Of a DNA stretch of 64,000 bases, positions 31,461-40,689 are shown piece by piece (the first letter of the stretch is position 1; each line of letters opens with the position of its first letter). The notes below the pieces were generated by a model. The model was not told the origin of the DNA. It searched no databases and worked only from the letters and a program-made list of their open reading frames with translations. The DNA comes from Saprospiraceae bacterium (lineage in GTDB: Bacteria; Bacteroidota; Bacteroidia; Chitinophagales; Saprospiraceae): positions 124,001 through 188,000 of the forward strand of contig JADJTQ010000010.1 of assembly GCA_016711125.1 (NCBI GenBank), in the 5' to 3' direction. A program made the translations under genes and the position numbers.

Positions 31461-31805
31461 TTACACTATCGGTGCCCAATACGTGCAATATGCCTGATCA
31501 TAAACCGGTCCTTTAAAGAGGGTGCATCCTCCACAGGAAAGACCTTCAGCGGGAGGTTTCCAAAGATTACAGTTTTTGCATTGTGATTCGGCAATGGGTG
31601 AGTCCTTTACATAACCAAATGCTTCGCGTACTTTAAACTCAGGTTCGGAAATACCGGAAAAGTCCTCACAAGGATCTCCTGAAAAGGTTTGGTTTGTGTT
31701 TTCTTGTGTTGAGTTGGACTTTGGTACACAGGTAGAAAAAATACCCAGCCAGGATAACGTCGCTGACATTTGAATAAAGTCTCTTCTTCTGAATCCTCCT
31801 TTCAT
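31461..31805 (-). CDS. HiPIP-like high-potential iron-sulfur protein with Tat-like signal
   Basis: 114 residues. The N-terminus has RRRDFIQMSATLSWLGIF, a twin-arginine type signal. The C-terminal part carries the cysteine pattern expected for a high-potential [4Fe-4S] carrier: CKNC, then SCGGC, then YC before the terminal YWAPIV (about residues 76-110). It should act as a periplasmic electron carrier. It is convergent with the dehydrogenase-like gene at 29300 and divergent from the ceramidase-like gene at 31859 (53 bases apart). Confidence 0.85.
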   Translation of the reverse strand: MKGGFRRRDFIQMSATLSWLGIFSTCVPKSNSTQENTNQTFSGDPCEDFSGISEPEFKVREAFGYVKDSPIAESQCKNCNLWKPPAEGLSCGGCTLFKGPVYDQAYCTYWAPIV

Positions 31806-31858
31806 ATGATTAATTCATCGATATTGACTATTTTCCCGCAAGATATAAGAACATTTTT

Positions 31859-33247
31859 ATGGCTTCCATTTTCCGCTGGATTAATTCTCCGGTTTATCTG
31901 ATTGTTTCAGTGATTATTTTCTTCATAGCGGGAGTAACAACTCTTTTCTCCCAAAACTTATCGATCACAACTTTTGAAGTTGATGTATCCCCTCCTTTAG
32001 GCATCCCCGTAGCTTATGCCCCGGCCAGGTCTATTATCGATCCCTTGTCAGCAAGAGGGGTCGTAATATATTCTGATCAGGCTCCGGTTGTATTATGTGC
32101 CGTCGATTATCTTGGTATCGCCAACGAAGGTCTGGAAGCCTGGAAAAATGCATTGGCTCAAGCGGCAGCAACTTCAGTAGACCGAGTCTGGGTGAGTGTC
32201 TTGCACCAGCATGATGGCATGCGTTGCGATCTTACAACCGAGCGCATCATGGCTGAATATGGGCTGGGAGGTACACGTTTTAATGTTCCCTATATCGAAA
32301 AATCGATTCGAAAGGTAGCTAAATCGGTCGGAAAGGCCTGCAAAACCAGGATACCGATTACGCACATTGGTTATGGTGAGGCCATCGTAGACAGCGTGGC
32401 TTCCAACCGCCGTATATTGGGAGACGCTGACACCGTAGTGTTGATTCGTTGGAGTAAATCAACTGACGCAAAAGCAATTGCAGCACCGGAGGGATTAATC
32501 GATCCCTGGCTAAAATCAGTTAGCTTTTGGAACGATGAAAAACCGGTTGCCGCTCTGACTTATTATGCAACTCACCCACAGTCATACTATGGCCAAGGCG
32601 ATGTTACTTGTGAATTTGTCGGAATTGCACGGAATAACCTGGAGAAGGAATTGGGTTTTCCGCATATTCATTTTAATGGCTGTAGCGGCAATGTCACCGC
32701 TGGAAAATACAATGACGGCTCCACTATCATGCGACCAATACTCACCAACAGGATGGAAACTGGAATGCGTCAGGCATGGGAAAATACGCATAAGGAAAAA
32801 CTAGCTTCTGCGGATATTAGTTGGAAGAGTTTACCTATCTCATTGCCCCTGGGGAAACACCTGATCGAAGAAAATCTTCGCGCCGACCTGGCCAACTTTA
32901 CCGTCACTCGCATCAATAAATTAACCGCAGCCAAACACCTTGCCTGGCTGCTGCAGACTAAGGCTGGAAAAAAGATCGATATTTCTTCCTTGAAACTTGG
33001 CAATATTCAGATATTGAATTTGCCAGGAGAATTATTTATTGAGTATCAACTTGCTGCTCAAAAATTAAAACCGGAATTAAAAATCTGTACGGCTGCATAT
33101 GGTGAATATGGACCCGGATATATTGGCACTAAAATATCTTATAGTCAAGGCGGGTATGAAACAAGTGAAGGAGCTAGCCGGGTGTCTGAAGATTCGGAAG
33201 AAATAATCATGAGTGCGATCCATAACGTACTGCAAGTTAAACCCTAA
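31859..33247 (+). CDS. Neutral/alkaline ceramidase-like secreted hydrolase
   Basis: 462 residues with a hydrophobic N-terminal signal or anchor (residues about 12-32). The fold resembles the N-terminal domain of neutral ceramidases: TFEVDVSPPLGIPVAYAPAR at the mature start, VSVLHQHDGMRCD (metal-site histidines) around 115, YYATHPQSYYG around 240 and FNGCSGNVTAGKYNDG around 282. Substrate is not established for this bacterial group. A second relative (53678-55045) lacks a signal peptide, so the two act in different compartments. The start is the first ATG after the divergent HiPIP gene. Confidence 0.8.
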   Translation: MASIFRWINSPVYLIVSVIIFFIAGVTTLFSQNLSITTFEVDVSPPLGIPVAYAPARSIIDPLSARGVVIYSDQAPVVLCAVDYLGIANEGLEAWKNALAQAAATSVDRVWVSVLHQHDGMRCDLTTERIMAEYGLGGTRFNVPYIEKSIRKVAKSVGKACKTRIPITHIGYGEAIVDSVASNRRILGDADTVVLIRWSKSTDAKAIAAPEGLIDPWLKSVSFWNDEKPVAALTYYATHPQSYYGQGDVTCEFVGIARNNLEKELGFPHIHFNGCSGNVTAGKYNDGSTIMRPILTNRMETGMRQAWENTHKEKLASADISWKSLPISLPLGKHLIEENLRADLANFTVTRINKLTAAKHLAWLLQTKAGKKIDISSLKLGNIQILNLPGELFIEYQLAAQKLKPELKICTAAYGEYGPGYIGTKISYSQGGYETSEGASRVSEDSEEIIMSAIHNVLQVKP

Positions 33248-33449
33248 TCTTGAAAATCACCACTTCGGTTTTCATATATTTCGTCTGGGAGGCTTCTCCC
33301 TTAGCTCTTCGAAATTAGACTTTATAACTTAACAACAACCTTCTTTTGGTTGAAGGCATATAAGAGGGCTTTCTGGAGGGTCTCGTTGCGTTTTGTTCAT
33401 ATCTATGAAAACCTCACAAAGACCACAACTCCCGAGTTGAGCACCTACC

Positions 33450-33800
33450 TCAGGTCCGTTGTTCATCATCTATTTGCATAATGTGCAAGAACCGATGAGC
33501 AACTGGAGCAAAAAGCACTGCCACCGTAGACAAAAAGGCAATTCCTGAAAACAAAGCATAACATCCCGAAAAAAATTTTGCTCCATCAGTTGTCATCGGA
33601 TTAACCGGTCCCATTCCGGTTAGGATCATAGAGGCATTATAGAACGAGTCTAACCACGTCAAGTAGGCAATAAAATGGTATCCTGCCATGCCAATGCCAA
33701 GAGAAAAACCCAAGATCAGAATCGAGTACATTAAATACCGGAGCACCCGGTGTCTGAACTGCTGCATAGGCAAAACCGACTTACTATGGTGTTCGAACAT
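33450..33800 (-). CDS. Two-helix membrane protein of unknown function
   Basis: 116 residues from the ATG at 33798-33800. The frame continues upstream to 33923 but those codons look like intergenic sequence. Two transmembrane helices lie at about residues 23-45 and 80-103, joined by a loop with NASMILTGMGPVNPM. The helix-loop-helix with a re-entrant-looking TGMGP recalls two-helix ion channels, which is only a guess. The gene stands alone. I do not recognise the family. Confidence 0.6.
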   Translation of the reverse strand: MFEHHSKSVLPMQQFRHRVLRYLMYSILILGFSLGIGMAGYHFIAYLTWLDSFYNASMILTGMGPVNPMTTDGAKFFSGCYALFSGIAFLSTVAVLFAPVAHRFLHIMQIDDEQRT

Positions 33801-34135
33801 GGCACATTTGTTAATTGTAAAATTTAAGCAAAGGTACAATCCAGAGAAATCTCTTTTCTCAATCAAGTTATCTATGATTGGTTGTAAAGGATTCATCCTT
33901 CGGAACTCGGCACTAGTTTTCACCTAAACGACCTGATTCAAGCGGGTACCTCAACTAGAAGACTGACAATTTTTCAGGTACTTCCTTGTGCTTTCGGAAG
34001 TTTTGACAGGCAAAATCCAGTTACGTAATTAAAATACTGTCAAAATGTCTTGAAATCTCCAATGGCAAAAGATTTGCAGTAAGACAGATTGTAATTGGAC
34101 ATCATATTATCTAATAAATTAAAAGCGAAATAATT
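33801..34135. other. Divergent intergenic region before hsp20
   Basis: 335 bases between the divergent membrane-protein and Hsp20 genes. Nothing gene-like apart from the open upstream codons of the former. Promoters for both must lie here; I could not pick out a clear heat-shock operator. Confidence 0.4.
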
Positions 34136-34573
34136 ATGAAACTTATGAAAAGAAATGATCTCTATTTCCCTTCAATCTGGGAAGATGTTTTTGACAGAGA
34201 TTGGATCAATGCCCGAAATGTTGCTAAAACCGGTGTAAGTGTACCAGCCGTCAACATCAAAGAGACCAAAGATGGTTTTAATATAGAAATGGCGGTTCCA
34301 GGCATGAAAAAAGAGGACTTCAAAGTGGATCTGGATCACGATTTACTCACCATTTCTGCTGAAGAGAAAACAGAAAATACTGAAAAGGTTGCAGAAGGTA
34401 AATATACCCGTCGGGAATTCAACTACCGTTCATTCAAGCGTGTATTCACCCTGCCCGAAATGGCTGACGCTGACAAAATTCATGCTTCTTATGAGGAAGG
34501 TGTATTGGCGATCAATATTCCCAAGAAAGAAGAAGCCAAGCCGAAACCGGTCAAAATGATCGAAATCGCGTAA
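34136..34573 (+). CDS. Small heat-shock protein, Hsp20/alpha-crystallin family
   Basis: 145 residues, standard length. The alpha-crystallin domain runs from about residue 40 to 140 with VNIKETKDGFNIEMAVPGMK, the YTRREFNYRSFKRVFTLPE segment and the A-x-x-x-G-V-L element YEEGVLAINIPKKE. It is an ATP-independent holdase of the cytosol. It is a single-gene unit ended by a strong terminator at 34608-34644. Confidence 0.96.
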   Translation: MKLMKRNDLYFPSIWEDVFDRDWINARNVAKTGVSVPAVNIKETKDGFNIEMAVPGMKKEDFKVDLDHDLLTISAEEKTENTEKVAEGKYTRREFNYRSFKRVFTLPEMADADKIHASYEEGVLAINIPKKEEAKPKPVKMIEIA

Positions 34574-34607
34574 AAAACATCTGGGTACGCAATTTTTTGA
34601 ATTAAAT

Positions 34608-34644
34608 GAGGACCTGACTATCTTTCAGGTTCTCATTTTTTTTT
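34608..34644 (+). terminator. Rho-independent terminator of hsp20
   Basis: A 10-bp stem, GAGGACCTGA (34608-34617) with TCAGGTTCTC (34625-34634), one G-T pair, followed by A and nine Ts. It sits 35 bases after the Hsp20 stop. The rest of 34645-34961 shows no gene. Confidence 0.88.
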
Positions 34645-35007
34645 GATGAGTCCCTTTGTTAAATTAAAAAGGGTAATGGCCGTCAACATAAATATTCCTA
34701 CTGACCATTTAATACCAAAGTAGGGAAGAACTCATGTAGATCTCGCTTTACAATTCTACTCCTTAAGGAGTTCCTCTAGTTTTAAAGGAAGTCAAGCCGA
34801 GAGGTATATGCAGAATCGTCTTTTCGAAAATCTACCGGGTAGACAAATTCTACCTATTGATCATCACAATGGGGCTTCTGGTCTCCTGGTCTCTTCCGCT
34901 CCCCTATTTTTAAGTAATTTTACTTCCACAACCATTATTAAAAGATAATAGGACATATCCAATGCTCGAATCGAAGAAAAAATTTACTCCCAACCATATC
35001 ATTCGCC

Positions 35008-36006
35008 TTGGTCTTTCACCTTGTCTTCTGGACGATCTGGATAACATTTCCATTCATCACCAATGCTGGTAATGAACGATTTTACCGCTTTAGTCTGGCG
35101 ATGCTACCGGTCACTTTTACTCATATTCCTCTATTCCTAATCAATTCCGAATGGTTAATTCCCTGGGTCTTTCGAAAAAGAGGGATAGGGATGTATCTGA
35201 TGCTCCTGCTGGTCCTAGTTTTAGTCTTTTCGCTGATTCAACTCGTCATGAAAGAGTGGATTGTGCCTAGTGAATTGATCAGGCGTCATTGGGATCTCTT
35301 TTGGGCCGTAGTTCCCACCCTATTTGTCACGGCAATCAGTACCGGCTATGGATTTATATACTATCAACTAAAACAAGACAAAATCACTCAGGAAGCCAGG
35401 CAGGAACAATTAAAATCAGAATTATCATTTCTCCGGTCACAGATCAGCCCCCATTTCATATTCAATATTCTTAATAGCATTGTCTACCTCATTCGATCCA
35501 GGTCTGATTTGGCCGAACCCGTAACAATCCGACTTTCTGAACTGATGCGATATATGCTTTATGAGTCGAGTGATTCACAGGTTACGCTCGAAAAAGAAAT
35601 TGAGTACCTAAATAACTATATAGAATTGCAGCGTATTCGATTTGGTGAAGATGTAGAGATTGATCTCGAAATCTCCGGCAACATCAGTAATCAATTGATC
35701 GAACCCATGCTTTTAATACCTTTTGTTGAAAATGCATTTAAACACGGGGTGGGGGTGATAGATAAGCCGGTCATCGATATCCAACTGAAAATTGATCGGA
35801 ATAATTTGATATTCAAAACCAGAAACAAAGTAGATGCTCAAATTGCTAGCGAAAAAGATGTCGATTCCGGTATCGGTCTCAAAAATGTCAAGAGACGGCT
35901 TGAGCTACTATACCCTGAGGTGCACCAGCTCCAGATAAGTGCTGATGATAGTTGGTTTGAAGTACAAATGAATTTGTCACTACCCGAAACCCCGGATTCC
36001 AATTAA
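35008..36006 (+). CDS. LytS/YehU-family sensor histidine kinase; true start probably 34962 with an indel
   Basis: 332 residues as read from a TTG. Four transmembrane helices occupy about residues 1-120. The His_kinase domain follows (ELSFLRSQISPHFIFNILNS, with the phospho-acceptor His near 149), then the HATPase_c N-box FVENAFKHGV and the G-box SGIGLKNVKRRLELLYP. The first helix is cut short at the TTG. An ATG at 34962 lies in another frame; with one A fewer in the A6 run at 34977-34982 it would give MLESKKNLLPTISFALVF and join this frame, a better N-terminus. The kinase is paired with the LytTR regulator 11 bases downstream. Confidence 0.9.
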   Translation: MVFHLVFWTIWITFPFITNAGNERFYRFSLAMLPVTFTHIPLFLINSEWLIPWVFRKRGIGMYLMLLLVLVLVFSLIQLVMKEWIVPSELIRRHWDLFWAVVPTLFVTAISTGYGFIYYQLKQDKITQEARQEQLKSELSFLRSQISPHFIFNILNSIVYLIRSRSDLAEPVTIRLSELMRYMLYESSDSQVTLEKEIEYLNNYIELQRIRFGEDVEIDLEISGNISNQLIEPMLLIPFVENAFKHGVGVIDKPVIDIQLKIDRNNLIFKTRNKVDAQIASEKDVDSGIGLKNVKRRLELLYPEVHQLQISADDSWFEVQMNLSLPETPDSN

Positions 36007-36017
36007 ATTGAATCAAT

Positions 36018-36743
36018 ATGAAATTACGTTGTCTGGTTGTTGATGATGAAAATCTAGGCCGAAAACTTGTTGAAGAAAATATAAAACAAATTCCTTTTTT
36101 AGAATGGGTCACATCGTGTAAAAATGCCTTTGAGGCCATGGAGGCTTTGGAAAAAGAAGAAATCGACTTAATGTTTTTGGATATCCAAATGCCGGGCATG
36201 TTAGGCACAAAATTTCTTGCCAGTTTACGTAAAAGACCCATGGTCATTCTGGTGACCGCTTATGCCAACTATGCGGTAGAAAGTTACGATCTTGATGTTA
36301 TCGATTACCTGCTGAAACCAGTTAGTATGGACCGCTTTACCAAGGCTGTTTATAAAGCGCTGGAATTTAAACAAAAAGATCGACAAAACTCAAGCCCAAG
36401 TGAGATGGAAAACAGCAAAGAGCCCGATTCTTTTTTTATTAATGTCGAGTATTCTCTTGTTAAGATCATCGTAAAAGACATTACACACATTGAAGGTATG
36501 AAAGACTATGTCAAGATCTTTCTACACAATGTGAAAAAGCCAGTTTTGACTAAGGCTACACTTAAAAGTTATGAAGAAAAATTAGCCCTTAAAGGCTTCA
36601 AACGGGTACACAAATCTTTCATCATCAATATCCATAAAATTGAATCTATCAGAAATCATCAGGTCATGATCGCTGAACACGAAATTCCCGTAAGCGACAC
36701 CAATATGGAAGAACTTCTCAATGATCTGAATTTTAACCGCTAA
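36018..36743 (+). CDS. LytTR-type response regulator
   Basis: 241 residues. The receiver domain (1-115) has the acidic pair DDE near the start, the phospho-acceptor Asp in LMFLDIQMPGM (about residue 55), and the conserved VTAYANYAVESYDLDVIDYL and KP elements. The LytTR DNA-binding domain (about 140-240) includes ITHIEGMKDYVKIFL and FKRVHKSFIINIHKIESI. It is the output partner of the kinase gene ahead of it. Targets are not evident from nearby sequence. Confidence 0.96.
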   Translation: MKLRCLVVDDENLGRKLVEENIKQIPFLEWVTSCKNAFEAMEALEKEEIDLMFLDIQMPGMLGTKFLASLRKRPMVILVTAYANYAVESYDLDVIDYLLKPVSMDRFTKAVYKALEFKQKDRQNSSPSEMENSKEPDSFFINVEYSLVKIIVKDITHIEGMKDYVKIFLHNVKKPVLTKATLKSYEEKLALKGFKRVHKSFIINIHKIESIRNHQVMIAEHEIPVSDTNMEELLNDLNFNR

Positions 36744-36757
36744 TGTCTCATCTTGCG

Positions 36758-36780
36758 ATCCGGCGGAATAGCTCGCCGCT
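36758..36780. repeat. REP-like short palindrome
   Basis: CGGCG (36761-36765) and CGCCG (36774-36778) flank GAATAGCT. A related palindrome with the shared core CGGAATAG and longer arms is at 50675-50693. This spot is between two convergent genes, a usual location for such elements. Confidence 0.4.
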
Positions 36781-36903
36781 GCATTACCACTGCTTTCAAC
36801 TTTCCCTCTTTTCCAAATCGTAGGCTATGCAATCCTTTCTGGCCAAGGGATCTCCATTCCACCACCATTTTCCGACATTTGAAACTATTATTTGATTTCT
36901 CCT

Positions 36904-39579
36904 CTACTCCAATAATTCCTTTTCGACATGCCATTCGGTTGCATCCGCCCGTTCAAATTTAAAACCCCATTTTTTAAACATGCGCAACATAGAATCATTG
37001 GTGGCCAGTACATCAGCCTCTATCTTGCGAATACCCCGGTCACGAGCGATCTCAAAAATATAATCCGTTAGGAAAGTTCCTAATCCCTGGCCTTGCCAAT
37101 CATCGGCAATAACAATGGCATATTCGGCACTTTCTTTCCATCCATCAGCTATGATCCGAACCACACCAATCAATTTTCTTTGACCAAATTCTTCAATCTC
37201 AGCAACAATAGCCATTTCGCGATCATAATCGATATGAGTAAACCGGCTTAAAATGTTATGATCAACCGCCGGTAGATAGCCGAAAAAACGGAAATAGATG
37301 GTCTCTTTAGACAACCGTTCGAACAGACCTGCTTCAAGAGGTTCGTCTTCCGGTCGGATTGGGCGCAGATGGACCTTTTGGCCATTTTTAAGTTTGACAT
37401 TTTTCTCGTATTGAGAGGGATAGGGTGAAATTACTAAATGCTGATAAGGTCGGTTAACCTGGACGACTACCTCGGGATCAAGCACTACTTTGGCATCTAA
37501 AACTGACCCACTTTCATGATCGATAGAAAATGGATTAATGTCAATCTCCTTAATCTGAGGAAAATCCATAAGTAAATAAGAAAACTTATAGATAATGTAT
37601 TGAAGATTTTCCAAGTCAATGGAGGGAAGATTTCGATACCCCTGCAGCAATTTATAGATCTTCGTATTACTTATCAGCTGTTTGGCCAATGCCATATTCA
37701 AAGGAGGTAGTGCAATGCTATAATCTTTAAAAATTTCAACCGAAATTCCACCCATGCCAAATAAAATGGCAGGGCCAAATAGATCATCTTTTTTGGCACC
37801 GATCAATAGTTCTGTTTTACGACCTAACATTTTCTCTACCAATACTCCCCCGATCTTGGCTTCCGGTCTATTTTTTGACACGTTTTCCAGGATACGTTTA
37901 TAGGCTGACCTGACAGCCGGGTCATTAGTAAGATCCAATATTACACCTCCCACATCAGTTTTATGTAAGATATCCGTCGAGGCAATCTTCATGGCGATTG
38001 GAAATCCAATAGATTTTGCAAACTGGATGGCATCATCTTCAGAACTAACAATCCTTCCAGGATTAACCGGAATATCATAAAACGAAAGCAACTGTTTGCT
38101 TTCAAATTCATTGAGCTGATAGCGCTTATCTCGGAGCGCATGATTAATGAGCGATGCCGCTTTCTTTCGATCGGGAGAAAACTTTTCCGGTATCGCCGGA
38201 GTAAACTCATATAGCAGTTCAAGGTTTTTGTAATAACTGTAAATCTTTAAAAAGACATCAACGGCTCTTTCGGGAAATCTGAAATGCGGAATATTGTTTT
38301 CCTCTAAAACTGTGCGGCCTCCTTCTACGTCGTGTTCGCCCATCCATGCTGCCAATACCGGCTTGCCGCTGGTTTTAGCTACGTCAACTACCACTCGAGC
38401 TACCTCGGTTGCATCGGTCACATTTTGCGGAGTCAGGATCACCAGAACACCATCCACTTCGGCCTCTGCCAAACACGCTCTAACTGCCTCTCCATACTGA
38501 AAGGGGGTAGCATCGCCCAGTACGTCAACCGGGTTTTTGTGACTCCAGGAGAAGGACAGAACCTGACTTAATTTATTAATGGTAATTTCAGACAAAGAAG
38601 GTAATTTTCCTCCCTCCTCTATCAAATAGTCGGTTGCCAGGATACCGGGCCCGCCGGCATTGGTCACAATGGCCAGCCGATTACCTTTAGGCCTTATATG
38701 CATTGCTAATGCTTGAGCACAATGAAATAACTCGGCAATAGTGTCTACCCGGATCACGCCGGCACGTTTAAAAGCAGCTTCTAAAATCTGATCATTACCA
38801 GCTAAGGATCCCGTATGCGAAAGAGCTGCCATGGCACCTTCGACGCTCTTGCCTGCCTTGAGTATAATAATCGGTTTCGAACGGGCATAAGCTCTGGCCG
38901 CGCTCATAAAAGCCCGAGCATTTTGCAAGGACTCCATATAGATCAGAATGCAACTGGTTGCCGAATCTGAACCAAAGAAATCAATCAAGTCATGAAAATC
39001 GACGTCAATGGTTGAGCCTATTGATACGAGGTGACTAAATCCAACATTTTGGGTCACCGACCAGTCAAGGATCGAGGTACATAAGGCACCACTTTGAGAA
39101 ATAAAGGCCACATTGCCCTTCAGTGCCATGCGGCTGGCAAAACTGGCATTTAAGTGAATTGAGGTATTAATAAATCCAAGACAATTTGGACCTACAATAC
39201 GGATATTATATTTTCGGGCATTTTTCAAAATCTCATCATACATTTTTTTGCCCTGCTCTCCTACTTCCTTAAATCCTGCTGAAATAATGACCGCAGCCTC
39301 AATTTTTTTCTGCCCGCACTCAATAATTAATTTAGCCACTGTCGGAGCTGGTGTGGCTATGATAGCGAGATCAATATCTCCAGGAACATCTTTCACCCCT
39401 TTATAAGCTGTTAAACCATGTACCGTTTTATGCTTTAAATTGATGGGATAAACCGCACCCTGATAGTTATTAACCAAGAGATTTTCCATCAAAGCAAAGC
39501 CAACTGAATTGCGCCGATCGGTGGCACCGATAACTGCAATACTTTTAGGATAAAATAATTTTTGCAACTGTACTTTCAT
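36904..39579 (-). CDS. pat: Pat-type protein lysine acetyltransferase (acyl-CoA synthetase-like plus GNAT)
   Basis: 891 residues, close to the roughly 886 of enterobacterial Pat/YfiQ. The order is CoA-binding domain (1-135, FYPKSIAVIGATDRRNSVG), two succinyl-CoA ligase-like domains (about 150-450, with FISQSGALCTSILDW and ALSHTGSLAG), an ATP-grasp domain (about 485-690, GFPIAMKIASTDILHKTDVG) and a GNAT domain (about 725-880, ITYFRFFG-like TIYFRFFGYL and the acetyl-CoA loop DDWQGQGLGTFLTDYI). The histidine in ALSHTG, the site phosphorylated in ADP-forming acetate-CoA ligases, is present, so ligase activity is possible as well. It is co-transcribed with the HDAC-family gene, 3 bases upstream. 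Confidence 0.9.
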   Translation of the reverse strand: MKVQLQKLFYPKSIAVIGATDRRNSVGFALMENLLVNNYQGAVYPINLKHKTVHGLTAYKGVKDVPGDIDLAIIATPAPTVAKLIIECGQKKIEAAVIISAGFKEVGEQGKKMYDEILKNARKYNIRIVGPNCLGFINTSIHLNASFASRMALKGNVAFISQSGALCTSILDWSVTQNVGFSHLVSIGSTIDVDFHDLIDFFGSDSATSCILIYMESLQNARAFMSAARAYARSKPIIILKAGKSVEGAMAALSHTGSLAGNDQILEAAFKRAGVIRVDTIAELFHCAQALAMHIRPKGNRLAIVTNAGGPGILATDYLIEEGGKLPSLSEITINKLSQVLSFSWSHKNPVDVLGDATPFQYGEAVRACLAEAEVDGVLVILTPQNVTDATEVARVVVDVAKTSGKPVLAAWMGEHDVEGGRTVLEENNIPHFRFPERAVDVFLKIYSYYKNLELLYEFTPAIPEKFSPDRKKAASLINHALRDKRYQLNEFESKQLLSFYDIPVNPGRIVSSEDDAIQFAKSIGFPIAMKIASTDILHKTDVGGVILDLTNDPAVRSAYKRILENVSKNRPEAKIGGVLVEKMLGRKTELLIGAKKDDLFGPAILFGMGGISVEIFKDYSIALPPLNMALAKQLISNTKIYKLLQGYRNLPSIDLENLQYIIYKFSYLLMDFPQIKEIDINPFSIDHESGSVLDAKVVLDPEVVVQVNRPYQHLVISPYPSQYEKNVKLKNGQKVHLRPIRPEDEPLEAGLFERLSKETIYFRFFGYLPAVDHNILSRFTHIDYDREMAIVAEIEEFGQRKLIGVVRIIADGWKESAEYAIVIADDWQGQGLGTFLTDYIFEIARDRGIRKIEADVLATNDSMLRMFKKWGFKFERADATEWHVEKELLE

Positions 39580-39582
39580 ACT

Positions 39583-40548
39583 TTAGAATTTCCAATAGGG
39601 ACTTAAATAAGAAATACCCAGATGTAAATCAATGTCATATTGCTCCCAGGTCGATCGCATGGAGGTACTTATCCCTTCCTCATAAGGCTTCGGGATTCCA
39701 TTGATTCCTGCCACAAAATTGTGAACACACTTGGGCAACATTTCAAGGTTATACCCACCTTCCAAGACTGCAAAAATCCGGTCACATTGATTACGTAACA
39801 TATTCCCAATCTCATAATATGCATCTACCGTAAGATTCAACTGCAAAAGGGGATCATAGCGGTGCGCATCAAATCCTGCCGAAACTGCGATTACATCCGG
39901 ACTAAATTGCTCGATTAATGGAAAATAACTTTTAAAAGCATGTAGAAAGATATCATCGGAACTACCAGGGGGTAAAGGAACATTGACCGAAAATCCTTTA
40001 CCGCGATGGCCGCCAATTTCCGAATTACGACCCATGCCGGGAAATGCCGGGAACTGATGCAATGACCAAAACATTACCTGATCGGTATCATAAAAGAAAT
40101 ACAAAGTACCATCACCAAGATGACCGTCAAAATCAAGAATAAAAATCCTTTTGCCTTCTCTTCGCAAAGATTCGACAGCAATAGCGAGGTTGTTGAATAA
40201 GCAAAAGCCGCTCACATGGTCACGATATGAATGATGGCCGGGAGGTCGTACCAGGGCAAAATCTCCAAGATCAGCCGCTATGAGAGTACATGACACGGCA
40301 TCGATGGCTGCTTGATAAGTACCCGAACTCACCATCGTGTCGCCATCTAACCAACAGGGAGCATTCCTGGCTGCATCCTGCACCAGATCGATCAGTTTTT
40401 GTTCGTGTACCAGCGGCAGATACTCGCTGCCATCAAGATTGATGGGTATCATGTCTACCTGATCAATCACCTCCAATCGACGTTTGTTCTCAGGGTGCTG
40501 ACCCGTATCATGCTCTAAAAAAACAGAGTTACTTATCAGTTTCATCAT
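39583..40548 (-). CDS. Histone deacetylase/AcuC-family deacetylase
   Basis: 321 residues covering the whole arginase-like HDAC fold. I see the active-site LVRPPGHHSY (about 102), the Zn ligands D and H in FDGHLGDGT (about 148), VIAVSAGFDAHRYDPL with the second ligand Asp (about 220) and the closing LEGGYN (about 265). It would remove acetyl or acyl groups from lysine or small amines in the cytosol. It is the first gene of a two-gene operon with the lysine acetyltransferase, a combination recalling acuABC of Bacillus. Confidence 0.93.
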   Translation of the reverse strand: MMKLISNSVFLEHDTGQHPENKRRLEVIDQVDMIPINLDGSEYLPLVHEQKLIDLVQDAARNAPCWLDGDTMVSSGTYQAAIDAVSCTLIAADLGDFALVRPPGHHSYRDHVSGFCLFNNLAIAVESLRREGKRIFILDFDGHLGDGTLYFFYDTDQVMFWSLHQFPAFPGMGRNSEIGGHRGKGFSVNVPLPPGSSDDIFLHAFKSYFPLIEQFSPDVIAVSAGFDAHRYDPLLQLNLTVDAYYEIGNMLRNQCDRIFAVLEGGYNLEMLPKCVHNFVAGINGIPKPYEEGISTSMRSTWEQYDIDLHLGISYLSPYWKF

Positions 40549-40689
40549 TCAAGTTAAGGACCAAAATATAGGAATATAAATGGTAACCGACTGATATAGA
40601 TCTATGATTGCATGATTTTACTCGTCGATAATAATATTCAAGATCCTGAAAGTTAAAGTCTTCAGCTATACACCATCAAAAGCTATATC

